From positions 45,039-109,038 of the forward strand of contig JABCZG010000016.1 in the NCBI GenBank assembly GCA_013289835.1: a stretch of DNA of 64,000 nt, in the 5' to 3' direction. This DNA comes from Acidobacteriota bacterium (GTDB lineage Bacteria; Acidobacteriota; Terriglobia; Acidiferrales; UBA7541). The notes under the pieces were generated by a model. That model did not search any database and was not told the DNA's origin. It saw only the letters and a program-made list of their open reading frames with translations. The position numbers and the translations under genes were made by a program. Below, in pieces: positions 1 through 8,242 of the stretch; position 1 is the stretch's first letter; every line of letters begins with the position of its first letter.

Positions 1-27
1 AGCGCCATCGAAGTCATCCCCGAATAG
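1..27 (+). CDS. possible C-terminal end of an upstream gene (partial)
   Basis: Frame 1 is open from the window edge for eight codons (SAIEVIPE) and stops at TAG 25-27. Nothing about its function can be said. It is listed only because the next gene, a tRNA on the other strand, begins more than 90 bases later and the frame is open to the edge. A chance open stretch of this length is quite possible. Confidence 0.25.
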   Translation, partial: SAIEVIPE

Positions 28-118
28 AAGCGTTTAGAGAATTCCGCGGATCTGGCCTGCGCAACGCGAAGAGTGGGCCAAAGGCGATGTTCATCCCCGC
101 CGCAATGGTCAGATGGTT

Positions 119-194
119 TGGTGGACGTGACCGGGCTCGAACCGGCGACCCCCTGCTTGCAAAGCAGGTGCTCTCCCAGCTGAGCTACACGCCC
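119..194 (-). tRNA. tRNA-Ala (anticodon UGC)
   Basis: Read on the minus strand, this 76-nt segment folds as a complete cloverleaf. The acceptor stem is GGGCGTG/CACGTCC with one G-U pair. The D arm is GCTC/GAGC. The anticodon stem is CCTGC/GCAGG around loop TTTGCAA, giving anticodon TGC. The T stem is GCCGG/CCGGT with loop TTCGAGC, followed by discriminator A73 and an encoded CCA. It reads GCA and other GCN alanine codons. It stands alone: no rRNA genes are seen in the window. Confidence 0.95.
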
Positions 195-371
195 ACAGTA
201 GGAGTACCTTTCATTCTAAAGCATTTCTCCCAATTCCAGAATCCATTCCCGCACACTTTGGGCCACGGAGTGAGCCCCTCCAACGAAACCATTTGGGGCT
301 CCAGGCGTGTCCGGTTTCGATCCGTCATGAGAACATTCGGCTCCATTTGTTTTATGCTACATTTGTAGTGA

Positions 372-387
372 GAGACCGCTCGGTCGC
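372..387. promoter_or_regulatory. predicted TetR operator O3 upstream of the thioesterase gene
   Basis: GAGACCGCTCGGTCGC is an imperfect palindrome with core GACCG-CT-CGGTC. Its reverse complement, GCGACCGAGCGGTCTC, fits the same consensus, GNGACCRAGYGGTCNC, as the two palindromes between the TetR gene and the exporter. It ends 44 bases before the thioesterase ATG, a position suited to repression. The regulator assignment is an inference from motif sharing. Confidence 0.65.
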
Positions 388-431
388 ATCGGGAGCGGAA
401 GAACAGCGCACTTTTGCATCAGCGAGGGAAT

Positions 432-839
432 ATGGCTCACGTGCAAGCGAACGACGTTCCGATAGCGAGACTCATCGGATTTGAAGCGAAAGAAATTGCC
501 GATGGACGCGCCGTTGTCACACTGGCCGCTGGACGGCAGCATGCAAATCCCATGGGCACGCTCCACGGAGGTGTTCTATGTGATATCGCGGACGCTGCGA
601 TGGGTATGGCGTTCGCCAGCACCCTCGCACCTGGGGAATCCTTCACCACCATCGAGCTAAAGATCAATTTTTTTCGCCCCGTGTGGGAAGCTCATCTTCG
701 AGCCGAGGGCAAAGTCGTGCGGCGGGGCAGCACGATTGGGTACGTCGAGTGTGAAATCACGGACGAGAGCGGGCGGCTGATTTCCAAAGCGGCTTCCACT
801 TGCATGGCGCTCAAAGGCGAGCGCGCCAAGGGGCGTTAG
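432..839 (+). CDS. PaaI-like hotdog-fold thioesterase
   Basis: A 135-aa single-domain hotdog protein of the PaaI/YbgC type, which typically hydrolyses acyl-CoA thioesters in the cytoplasm. The family motif is visible near residues 42-55 (GTLHGGVLCDIADAA), with the HGG turn and the Asp that begins the long helix. Length is normal for the family. I chose ATG 432 over the upstream ATG at 414 because GAGGGA lies a few bases before it. A TetR-type palindrome sits upstream (372-387) and the TetR gene follows convergently after 15 bp. This suggests that the enzyme belongs to the same stress or efflux response as the exporter at 1561. The substrate is unknown. Confidence 0.85.
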   Translation: MAHVQANDVPIARLIGFEAKEIADGRAVVTLAAGRQHANPMGTLHGGVLCDIADAAMGMAFASTLAPGESFTTIELKINFFRPVWEAHLRAEGKVVRRGSTIGYVECEITDESGRLISKAASTCMALKGERAKGR

Positions 840-854
840 ACCCACTCGCATTGG

Positions 855-1451
855 TCACTTGGACGGGGCTCTCACTTGTGTCTCGAGATAGGTTTCGAGA
901 TGCGCCTGTACGGCGCGCAGTGCTTCTTCCGTTCGTTCGAGGCGAAACACCATGACCGCTCCTTCGAGGGAAGAAATGATGAGAGTCGCCAGCTTGCTTG
1001 CGTCGACTCTCGGGCGGATTTCGCGCGCTTTGATTCCAGCGCGAATCATCGAAATTAGATAGGCACGCCATCCACGCAAAGCTTTGCGCGCGCGCTCGCG
1101 CAAAACAGAATTCCCGTCATCGGTATCGACCGCCGTGTTGAGCAACGGGCAGCCGCCCGGAATGATGCCGCGCCGGCCGGCAAAATTCGCAACTAATTGC
1201 TTCAACCGGTCGACGCTGTTCGGGATGATGTCTAGATCGTGGATCCGCGCGTCTAACGTCTCTTGCCACGCGTAATCGAACGCCTCGGCGGCGAGCTGCT
1301 CTTTGCTGTCAAAGTGCCGGTAAATCCCGCCCTTTTCAAGACCCGTCGCGCGCATCAGGTCCGACAGGGCGGACCCTGCATAGCCCTGCTGATTGAAGAT
1401 GGGCGCGGCCTTGCGAATGATGTCCTGGCGCGTCTGCTCGCCTTTGCGCAT
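855..1451 (-). CDS. TetR/AcrR family repressor, NemR/AcuR-like
   Basis: A 198-aa one-component regulator with an N-terminal TetR HTH (about residues 24-50, GLEKGGIYRHFDSKEQL) and a ligand-binding C-terminal domain. Cys101, in GGCPLLN, sits in a motif that also occurs in electrophile-sensing NemR-type proteins; ligand sensing here is inference. ATG 1451 is preferred because GGAAGGA lies five bases upstream; the longer reading frame to 1499 would run through a palindrome and the -10 region. The gene is divergent from the exporter at 1561. Palindromes at 1475-1490 and 1517-1532 flank a TAGAAT -10 (minus strand, 1503-1498), as expected for autorepression plus control of the exporter. Confidence 0.88.
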   Translation of the reverse strand: MRKGEQTRQDIIRKAAPIFNQQGYAGSALSDLMRATGLEKGGIYRHFDSKEQLAAEAFDYAWQETLDARIHDLDIIPNSVDRLKQLVANFAGRRGIIPGGCPLLNTAVDTDDGNSVLRERARKALRGWRAYLISMIRAGIKAREIRPRVDASKLATLIISSLEGAVMVFRLERTEEALRAVQAHLETYLETQVRAPSK

Positions 1452-1474
1452 GCCATTCCTTCCCGTGCAGCCTT

Positions 1475-1490
1475 GCGACCAAGTGGTCGC
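1475..1490. promoter_or_regulatory. predicted TetR operator O1 (start region of the TetR gene)
   Basis: GCGACCAAGTGGTCGC is a perfect two-arm palindrome (7-bp arms around AG). It lies 24 bases upstream of the TetR ATG and just downstream of a TAGAAT -10 on the minus strand, so bound repressor would cover the predicted transcription start. It resembles the published NemR box core GACC-N4-GGTC. Confidence 0.65.
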
Positions 1491-1516
1491 TAATTGCATT
1501 CTACCAGATATTAAAT

Positions 1517-1532
1517 GAGACCGAGCGGTCTC
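1517..1532. promoter_or_regulatory. predicted TetR operator O2 (exporter side)
   Basis: GAGACCGAGCGGTCTC is a perfect palindrome with 7-bp arms around AG. It lies 28 bases upstream of the exporter ATG at 1561 and overlaps where the -35 of the divergent TetR gene should be. Its 12-bp core GACCGAGCGGTC is the exact reverse complement of the core at 374-385 in front of the thioesterase, which links the three genes into one regulon. Confidence 0.7.
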
Positions 1533-1560
1533 TTAGTGCATCCAAGAAACCAGGCATGGT

Positions 1561-3171
1561 ATGAGCGCTACCACCGGTTCCATCCCGTTCCCGAATGTGG
1601 CCGCAGCACGGCCCGCGATCAATCCATGGATCATCGCCGTCACCGTCACCCTGGCGACCTTCATGGAACTGCTCGACACGGCCATCGCCAATGTGGCCCT
1701 GCCGCATATTGCCGGCGGCCTCGCTGTCAGCTATGACGAAAGCACCTGGGTCCTGACAAGCTACCTGGTATCGAATGCCGTCGTACTTCCGCTTTCTGCA
1801 TGGCTAAGCCGCGTCTTCGGCCGCAAACGCTACTACATGCTTTGTGTCGTCCTCTTCACGGTGAGCTCGCTGCTGTGCGGGCTCGCTCCCTCGCTGGCCT
1901 TGCTCATTTTTTTTCGTGTTTTGCAGGGCGTCGGAGGCGGTGGCCTCGCTCCAGTGGAGCAGGCCATTCTCGTGGACACATTCCCCGCGCAGAAACGGCC
2001 TGCGGCATTTGCTCTTTACAGTATGGCTATCGTCACTGCGCCCGTGATCGGTCCGCCGCTCGGCGGGTGGATTACCGACAACTGGAGCTGGCGGTGGATC
2101 TTTTTCATCAACATTCCTATCGGAATTGTGTCTCTGCTTTTGACCAACCGGCTCGTTTCCGATCCTCCCGAGTTCACCCGCGAAGTCGAGGCCGCGCGCA
2201 AAGGTGGCAAGCTCCGTATTGATGGGCTCGGCATTGTCCTCGTGGCCCTCGGCTTCGCGTGTCTCGAAGTTGTCCTCGATCGCGGCCAGACGCTGGATTG
2301 GTTCGAGAGCGGCTTCATTGTTTCGTTCTTTTCGATTGCGGTTGTGGCGCTGATTGCAGCCGCGTTTTGGGAATGGCGCCACCCGGATCCCGTCGTGGAG
2401 ATTCGCCTGCTCGCAGACCGCAATTTTGCCATCGCGAATGTTTACTACTTCCTTTTTGGCTTTGCCCTGTTCGGCTCGACAGTGTTGGTTCCCCAGATGC
2501 TCCAGAGCCTGTTCGGCTATACCGCCACCGATGCAGGGCTCGTTCTTGGCCCTGGTGCCTTCGTCATCGTAGCTCTGGCTCCGTTGATCGTGAAAATCCT
2601 GCCAAAAGTTGGAATCAAGCCGCTCATTTTCACCGGATACATTATCTTTGCCATTGCCATGTGGCGCTTCGCCAGCATGGATCTCGGTGCAGACTACAAA
2701 CACATTGCCCTTACCCGCGCGCTCCAGGGACTCGGGATTGCCCCGCTATTTGTGCCGGTGAGCCAGTTGGCCTATTCCTTCTTGCCAAAAAATAAAAACA
2801 ACAAGGCTTCGAGTCTTACCAACTTGTTTCGGAATCAGGGTGGCAGCGTTGGCATTGCATTCGTTACGACCGTTCTTGCTCGGCGAACGCAGTACCACCA
2901 GTCCGTTCTGGTTGCTCACGCCACTCCACTCCATCAGCGCTATCGGGAGACACTCGCCACCTTGACGCGATATTTCGCGACGCATGGTTTCACGGCCCCG
3001 GACGCGGCCCTGCATGCGAAAGCACAGCTGGCGCGAATGATTCAGCAGCAGGCGGCATTCCTTGGCTTTCTCGATTGTTTCTGGCTGCTGGGCTGCGCCT
3101 GCTTGATCGGAGCGCCTTTGGTTTTCTTAACACGCAAATTCAGGTCGGGCGGTCCCGGAGCCGCGCACTAA
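1561..3171 (+). CDS. DHA2 family (EmrB/QacA-like) MFS drug:proton antiporter
   Basis: A 536-aa inner-membrane exporter, the usual length for the 14-helix DHA2 family. It begins with a helix around residues 23-45 (ATFMELLDTAIANVALP, the family TM1 motif). It carries the motif A loop (RVFGRKRYY), motif C (GPPLGGWITDNWSWRW) and a hydrophobic C-terminal helix. EmrB pumps usually work with an EmrA/HlyD adaptor in tripartite export, but no adaptor or outer-membrane channel gene lies in the window, so it may act alone or with a distant partner. Two TetR operator-like palindromes precede it, suggesting induction by a toxic ligand. The substrate is unknown. Confidence 0.9.
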   Translation: MSATTGSIPFPNVAAARPAINPWIIAVTVTLATFMELLDTAIANVALPHIAGGLAVSYDESTWVLTSYLVSNAVVLPLSAWLSRVFGRKRYYMLCVVLFTVSSLLCGLAPSLALLIFFRVLQGVGGGGLAPVEQAILVDTFPAQKRPAAFALYSMAIVTAPVIGPPLGGWITDNWSWRWIFFINIPIGIVSLLLTNRLVSDPPEFTREVEAARKGGKLRIDGLGIVLVALGFACLEVVLDRGQTLDWFESGFIVSFFSIAVVALIAAAFWEWRHPDPVVEIRLLADRNFAIANVYYFLFGFALFGSTVLVPQMLQSLFGYTATDAGLVLGPGAFVIVALAPLIVKILPKVGIKPLIFTGYIIFAIAMWRFASMDLGADYKHIALTRALQGLGIAPLFVPVSQLAYSFLPKNKNNKASSLTNLFRNQGGSVGIAFVTTVLARRTQYHQSVLVAHATPLHQRYRETLATLTRYFATHGFTAPDAALHAKAQLARMIQQQAAFLGFLDCFWLLGCACLIGAPLVFLTRKFRSGGPGAAH

Positions 3172-3238
3172 ATACCGAGCATCAGTGAAAGCATTGTTCT
3201 ACGTTCCTGCGGACAATCGAAACGTTTGTGCACCGAAC

Positions 3239-5893
3239 TCACTTTTTCGTCCGGTCTCGGCCCTTGCTGGCTCCTGTAAAGTGGATGGCAATCGTCCCAG
3301 AAGCGTAGGACTCGGCGCCGTTTTTCGGGAGTTCGAGCGTCAATGCAGACCTGCCATCGGGGGTTTTCGAAAGCTTTGCTCCATCGACGGATGCAATCTG
3401 ACCCGCGTTCCAGACAGACAGATTATACTGGCCGCCTGCGAGCCCGGACGCATCGATCGTCAGGCGGTCCCGCGCCGGCGTCCACGTTTCGGAGAGAATG
3501 CGCAAGCCTTGCGAGGTCGCTCCGATGCTTGGCAACTTTCCGGCATAGCTGAAGCCAAAATCGTCTTGGACGCGGATCCGTAGTGAATTCTTTCCTCCCG
3601 CGACGGCAATTCGAACGACAACGTGCTGGTCCGCATCACTCGCCTGCACTTTGAAAGGCACCGCATGTCCGTTGAATTCCGCAGCGAGAACTTTCGCGCG
3701 AAAGCTCACTGCCGGCTGAAACTCGATGGTGCGCGGCACTTCCCCTGACGTTTTCACTTCCAGAGTGATTCCTCCCAGATCTTTCGCGTACCGCAAATCC
3801 ATTTTCGCTGCACCGACTGGAACGTTTCGAATTGCAAACGAAGTCCAATCCGCCGGAACATGCGGCGCAAACGTCAGCGTTCCTGTCGTGGCGTCCGTTT
3901 CCAATCCCAACATTCCGCGCAGCACCGGGCTTACGACCATGGCGGCCGACCAGATCTGATGCGGGGAACTCGTTGAAAGCGACTGATAGTACGCGCCGGA
4001 GAGGACTTCCGTCACATGCCCCAGCGAGCCGTCGAACGCGAGCAACGCATTGGCCCGCAGATTCGCGTACGCAGGATGCTCCCGGTGATAGCGATACTCG
4101 CCGACCGCCGCCCACCCTGTGAACAGCGGCCAAACCGATCCAAAGTGATAGCCGCCTCCACTAAACAGCGGCGAGCGATTCGAAATGATCCGCATCCCCC
4201 AATCCGTTTGTTGATCCAAATCTGCAAGCTGCGTGATCATTTCGTCCGCTTTGCTCTCGTCGAGCAATCCAAACCACATCGGCACCGTTGCCAGCACGCT
4301 CGGCTCATCCACTTGACGATTGTCTTTGCCGAGCGCAAACGCGAATCTCTTTTTGTCCGCGATCCAGAACGCTCCATTCATCAGCGGCTTCTGCTGTTCG
4401 AAATTCTTGGCGAGCTCCTTGCTGACTTCCTCTTTTCCGACCAAGCGCGCCAGATTCGAAAGCGCCCGCAGCGCCTCAATTCCCAATCCCGTTTGATACA
4501 ACTCCGTTTTCACCGGCAGCAGCGGCCCGCCTTCCACCCAGCCATGCCCGATCCCAAAATTTTTCGGAAATCCCCGCTCGTCATACGTCGACCGCAAGAA
4601 CTCGTACGCCTTCCACAAACTCTCCCACTTTTCCCTTGCAAACGCCGCGTCCCCGCTCTGCATCGCGTAGTCGTTCATCGCGATGATGTACAGCGGTGTC
4701 GCATCGGCCGAAGCGTACGGATACGGATAGTCCTTGAACCAATTTACAAAACTCGCACCCTGCGAAATCTCGTGCGGAATCTTGCCGTCTTCTCTTTGAA
4801 ATTTCCCGATCAACTCCAACGCTGTCCGCGCCGTCGAAAAATCTCCTTCCGCATTCAGCGCGAACGAAGTCCAAAACGAATCGCGCCCGAAAAACCAAGC
4901 AAACCCCGGTCGCTGGCTCTCGCCCGACGTGCGATATCCCGCCACCAGCCCGGTGCCTAAAGTTGGATTCGTCACCACTCCCTGCAACACACTCACACGC
5001 GCCCAGTCGTACGCTTGCTGGAGCTGCGCGTCCGGAAGTTCCACGCTCACCGTCCGCCGCAAATAGTCCCGATAGTATTCTGCGGACTCCCGCCACAAAT
5101 CCGCATACGAAGAGAGCAAATGCTGATACGTATTTTCCGCGGCCGCTCGCCCTTCCAGCGATCCCGCGATCACAATCAACTTCGTCTCTTTGCCCCTCGC
5201 CGTCACCCCCAGCCGGAACGAACACTCCTGCGACTCCGAATAATTCGTCTGATATTCCGAATGAGGATCCGCCGCCGTCGGCGAGCCCACCAGCGCCGAG
5301 AATTTTCTTTGCTCCTCGCCAAAATAAAACGCGCGCCGTTCCGCGCTCCAATCCAAATACGTCGCCCCCAGCGCCGCCGGCCATTCCAACTGAAAATCGC
5401 GATGAAAATCCGCCTCGATCTCCACCGGCGTTTCCGTTTCCACATCCAGCAAAATCACCGCGCCTTGTTCCCGTACCGGCACAAAAAAAGTCTCCCGCAC
5501 CGTGAAGGTGTCCCCCGCATAGAGGATCGTCGCCGATTCCGGCCGTACCGTCACCGTCCGCGCCAGCGCCTCCGCCGGAAGCACCCGCCCTTCTGTATGA
5601 AACTTCAGATGAAACTCGCGGAAAATCTTTAGCGGATAAACCCACGCTTCCATTCGCCCCGTTTCATTTCCCAGCAGCCCCGCGCGCGTCCCCGTCACCG
5701 GCAAAAATTCCCACGGCCGCACCGTTCGCGTAAGCTCCAGCTGTTCCGGCGCTTTCTCCATCTGCTGCCCGAAAGCCGTAGGTACGCAAATTCCCGCGCC
5801 CAGCGCAGCCGCTGCGGATGCACCGCACAAACTCATCCACAGCCGCCAATTTCGCTTTCGGGATGAAGTGGGAATTTCTTGCAAGAAGTTCAT
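3239..5893 (-). CDS. secreted six-hairpin glycosidase (GH63/GH133-like)
   Basis: An 884-aa protein from ATG 5893, where a signal peptide begins (positively charged SSRKRNWR, hydrophobic LCGASAAAALGAG, cleavage near AFGQQ). A beta-sandwich-like N-terminal region (about 50-290) is followed by an (alpha/alpha)6 barrel with motifs seen in GH63/GH37/GH133-type enzymes: AWFFGRDSFW, FQREDGKIPHEISQG, YPYASADATPLY and GGYHFGSVWPLFTGWA. A C-terminal beta domain closes the protein. It probably trims alpha-linked glycans in the periplasm or outside the cell, but the exact linkage cannot be read from sequence. It is divergent from the CRTAC1 gene at 6001. The frame is open further upstream to 6022, but that extension would put a long tail before the signal peptide. 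Confidence 0.75.
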   Translation of the reverse strand: MNFLQEIPTSSRKRNWRLWMSLCGASAAAALGAGICVPTAFGQQMEKAPEQLELTRTVRPWEFLPVTGTRAGLLGNETGRMEAWVYPLKIFREFHLKFHTEGRVLPAEALARTVTVRPESATILYAGDTFTVRETFFVPVREQGAVILLDVETETPVEIEADFHRDFQLEWPAALGATYLDWSAERRAFYFGEEQRKFSALVGSPTAADPHSEYQTNYSESQECSFRLGVTARGKETKLIVIAGSLEGRAAAENTYQHLLSSYADLWRESAEYYRDYLRRTVSVELPDAQLQQAYDWARVSVLQGVVTNPTLGTGLVAGYRTSGESQRPGFAWFFGRDSFWTSFALNAEGDFSTARTALELIGKFQREDGKIPHEISQGASFVNWFKDYPYPYASADATPLYIIAMNDYAMQSGDAAFAREKWESLWKAYEFLRSTYDERGFPKNFGIGHGWVEGGPLLPVKTELYQTGLGIEALRALSNLARLVGKEEVSKELAKNFEQQKPLMNGAFWIADKKRFAFALGKDNRQVDEPSVLATVPMWFGLLDESKADEMITQLADLDQQTDWGMRIISNRSPLFSGGGYHFGSVWPLFTGWAAVGEYRYHREHPAYANLRANALLAFDGSLGHVTEVLSGAYYQSLSTSSPHQIWSAAMVVSPVLRGMLGLETDATTGTLTFAPHVPADWTSFAIRNVPVGAAKMDLRYAKDLGGITLEVKTSGEVPRTIEFQPAVSFRAKVLAAEFNGHAVPFKVQASDADQHVVVRIAVAGGKNSLRIRVQDDFGFSYAGKLPSIGATSQGLRILSETWTPARDRLTIDASGLAGGQYNLSVWNAGQIASVDGAKLSKTPDGRSALTLELPKNGAESYASGTIAIHFTGASKGRDRTKK

Positions 5894-6000
5894 TCGAATG
5901 GCCGCCGCTGCGTCGTTTGCTTGCAATGCCTCGTTGGCCTGACTATAAAGGAAAGCGCCGGATTCTAGCACGAGCCTCGCAACGAAAGGTATCGCTTCTT

Positions 6001-7833
6001 TTGCCTCCAACGCGCCGCGCATTTCTCCAATCGCTCAGCCGCTCCGCCCTTGTGCTCCCGTTCGAAAAAATCCTCTCCCTCGCGCTGCCCAAAAAATGGC
6101 TGCCCGCGTTCCAATCTGCAATAGCAGCGCCACAACAATCCGCTGTCCCTACTCCCGCCACCGATCTCGGCATCACCTTCCTCAACGTTGCCCGCGAATC
6201 CGGCCTCAACGCCAAAACCATCTTCGGCGGCCAGCACAAAAACAAATATCTCCTCGAAACCACCGGCTGCGGCGTCGCCTTCTACGACTACGACAACGAC
6301 GGCTGGCTCGACATTTTTCTCGTCAACGGCTCGCGCCTCGAAGGCTTCCCCGCCGGCCAGGAGCCCACCTCGCATCTCTTCAAAAATAATCGCGACGGCA
6401 CTTTCACCGATGTCACCGCCAAAGCCGGCCTCGCGCACTCCGGCTGGGGACAGGGCGTCTGCGTCGGCGATTACGACAACGACGGTTTCGACGATCTCTT
6501 CGTCACCTACTTCGGCAAAAATGTTCTCTATCACAACAATGGCAACGGCACCTTCACCGACGTCAGCGAAAAATCCGGCGTCGCCGCCACCGGCAAGCGC
6601 TGGAACACCGGCTGTGCCTTCGTGGACTACGATCGCGACGGCCATCTCGATCTCTTCGTCGCCAATTACATCGACCTCGACCTGAAAACCGCGCCCGTCC
6701 CCGAATCCGGCCCCTGCCTTTACAAAGGCGTCATGGTCGCCTGCGGCCCTCCCGGCCTGCTCGGCGGAAAAAATATTCTCTATCACAACAACGGCAACGG
6801 CACCTTCACCGACGTCACTGAAAAATCCGGCATCCTCAACGCCAACGGCACCTACGGCCTCGGCGTCCTCACCGCCGATCTCGACAATGACGGCTGGCCG
6901 GACATTTACGTCGCCAACGATTCCACCGCCAGCGCGCTCTACCAAAACAAAAAAAACGGCACCTTCGTGGACATCGCCCTCGAAGCCGGCTGCGCGCTCA
7001 GCGCCGACGGCAAGCCCCAGGCCGGTATGGGCATCTCCGCCGCTGACTACGATCTCGACGGCAATCTCGATCTCGTCAAAACCAATTTTGCCGGCGACAC
7101 CCCTTCGCTCTACCACAATCTCGGCGGCGCGAATTTCGAGGACGCCACCTACCAGGCCGGCCTCGGTAAGCACACGCAGTATCTCGGCTGGGGCTGCGGT
7201 TTTTTTGATATGGACAACGACGGCTGGCCGGACATCCTCATCTGCAACGGCCACGTCTATCCCGAGGTCGAGCAGCTCAAGACCGAAGCCGGCTACCCGC
7301 AGCGCAAGCTGCTCTACAAAAATCTGCGCAACGGCCGCTTCGACGACGTTTCCTACGACGCCGGCCCCGGCATCTCCACGCCCGTCGCCGCGCGCGGCTG
7401 CGCCTTCGGCGACTTCGACAACGACGGCAACCTCGACGTCGTTGTCAACACCGTCAACGATTTCCCCCAGCTCCTCCGCTGCGATTCCCGCACTGGCAAC
7501 AACTGGATCAAGATCAAAACCATCGGCACAAAATCCAATCGCAGCGGCATCGGCGCGCGCCTCAAGTGCGTCACCCACGTGCCCGGCGAAAAAAATCCCC
7601 ATTCGCAAATCGACGAAGTCCGCAGCGGCGGTGGCTATTTCTCCCAAAACGACCTGCGCGTCCACTTCGGCCTCGGCAAAGCCGAAAAAGTCGACCTCCT
7701 AGAAATCCGCTGGCCCAGCGGCCTAGTCGAAACCCTCAAAGACCTCAAGCCCAACCAAGTCCTCTTCGTAAAAGAAGGCCAAGGCCTCCTCCGCACCCAG
7801 CGATTCCCTTCACCTAACTCAAAGAAACCGTAG
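6001..7833 (+). CDS. CRTAC1 family secreted protein (VCBS/FG-GAP repeats plus ASPIC/UnbV)
   Basis: About 610 aa. Seven Asp-rich calcium-binding repeats of the type YDYDNDGWLDIF are visible (for example DYDNDGFDDLF, DYDRDGHLDLF, DLDNDGWPDIY), predicting a beta-propeller. They are followed by an ASPIC/UnbV C-terminal domain (SGIGARL, DEVRSGGGYFSQND, VHFGLG, IRWPSGLVE). The N-terminus carries a Tat-like twin-arginine signal (TRRAFLQSLSRSALVLP). I therefore favour TTG 6001, with AAAGG eleven bases upstream; ATG 5923 in the same frame is the alternative. The biochemical role of the family is not established. It faces a paralogue at 9106-10905 and ends in a terminator at 7834. Confidence 0.85.
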   Translation: MPPTRRAFLQSLSRSALVLPFEKILSLALPKKWLPAFQSAIAAPQQSAVPTPATDLGITFLNVARESGLNAKTIFGGQHKNKYLLETTGCGVAFYDYDNDGWLDIFLVNGSRLEGFPAGQEPTSHLFKNNRDGTFTDVTAKAGLAHSGWGQGVCVGDYDNDGFDDLFVTYFGKNVLYHNNGNGTFTDVSEKSGVAATGKRWNTGCAFVDYDRDGHLDLFVANYIDLDLKTAPVPESGPCLYKGVMVACGPPGLLGGKNILYHNNGNGTFTDVTEKSGILNANGTYGLGVLTADLDNDGWPDIYVANDSTASALYQNKKNGTFVDIALEAGCALSADGKPQAGMGISAADYDLDGNLDLVKTNFAGDTPSLYHNLGGANFEDATYQAGLGKHTQYLGWGCGFFDMDNDGWPDILICNGHVYPEVEQLKTEAGYPQRKLLYKNLRNGRFDDVSYDAGPGISTPVAARGCAFGDFDNDGNLDVVVNTVNDFPQLLRCDSRTGNNWIKIKTIGTKSNRSGIGARLKCVTHVPGEKNPHSQIDEVRSGGGYFSQNDLRVHFGLGKAEKVDLLEIRWPSGLVETLKDLKPNQVLFVKEGQGLLRTQRFPSPNSKKP

Positions 7834-7857
7834 CGCCGCCATCTTGGCGGCGTTTTT
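7834..7857 (+). terminator. Rho-independent terminator of the 6001-7833 gene
   Basis: CGCCGCC-ATCTT-GGCGGCG forms a perfect 7-bp GC stem with a 5-nt loop, beginning directly after the TAG stop and followed by TTTTT. Confidence 0.9.
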
Positions 7858-7861
7858 CCTC

Positions 7862-7930
7862 TTTGTAGTGGCGAAGCTTGCTGCGCCCTCCTTCTTTTCT
7901 CTGTGCCCTTTGTGCCTTCGTCACTACAAA
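7862..7930. repeat. 69-bp element with 15-bp inverted ends
   Basis: TTTGTAGTGGCGAAG (7862-7876) and CTTCGTCACTACAAA (7916-7930) are inverted copies with one mismatch, enclosing 39 bases. The geometry would suit a small REP- or MITE-like palindromic element. No target duplication was recognised. Confidence 0.5.
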
Positions 7931-7990
7931 TCAACAAAACGCGTCTTTTCAACACCTTTCGCACTCATTCGAATGACATATGAATAAACA

Positions 7991-8019
7991 TTGACGGCTA
8001 GTGCCTTTTGTGCTATAGT
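7991..8019 (+). promoter_or_regulatory. sigma70-like promoter without a downstream gene
   Basis: TTGACG (7991-7996), a 17-bp spacer, and TATAGT (8014-8019). The match is 5/6 and 5/6 with ideal spacing. Transcription would start near 8026 and run into a structured non-coding stretch, then antisense to the toxin-antitoxin pair. Confidence 0.5.
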
Positions 8020-8198
8020 TTAGGAGTCGTTCAGCCCGGCGGAGAAAGGAGCGCCTTCCTTTGTCCGGTACCCGTTCACCCCGACCCATTCGACGGCCTC
8101 CTCGGAATCGCCAACAAATTTTCTCTCCTCCTTTGTTTTCATACGCTTACGAATTGCCCATTTTCTATCCCCTTTGTTTTGACATTCATCCATGCAAT

Positions 8199-8242
8199 GG
8201 GGGGTATGGCCCCCCTCACACGCTCCGATCTCTTCGGAGTGT
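8199..8242. repeat. tandem pair of hairpins
   Basis: GGGGGG-TATGG-CCCCCC (8199-8215) is followed at once by a 9-bp stem, ACGCTCCGA/TCGGAGTGT with loop TCTCT (8220-8242, one G-U pair). Neither is followed by a T tract, so simple termination is not indicated. Confidence 0.5.

Noticed and set aside
5965..7665. 566-aa minus-strand open frame opposite the CRTAC1 gene
   Set aside because: It is Ala/Val/Gly/Glu-rich with no domain. It exists because the GC-rich, Asp/Asn/Gly-repetitive CRTAC1 gene gives few stops on the opposite strand.
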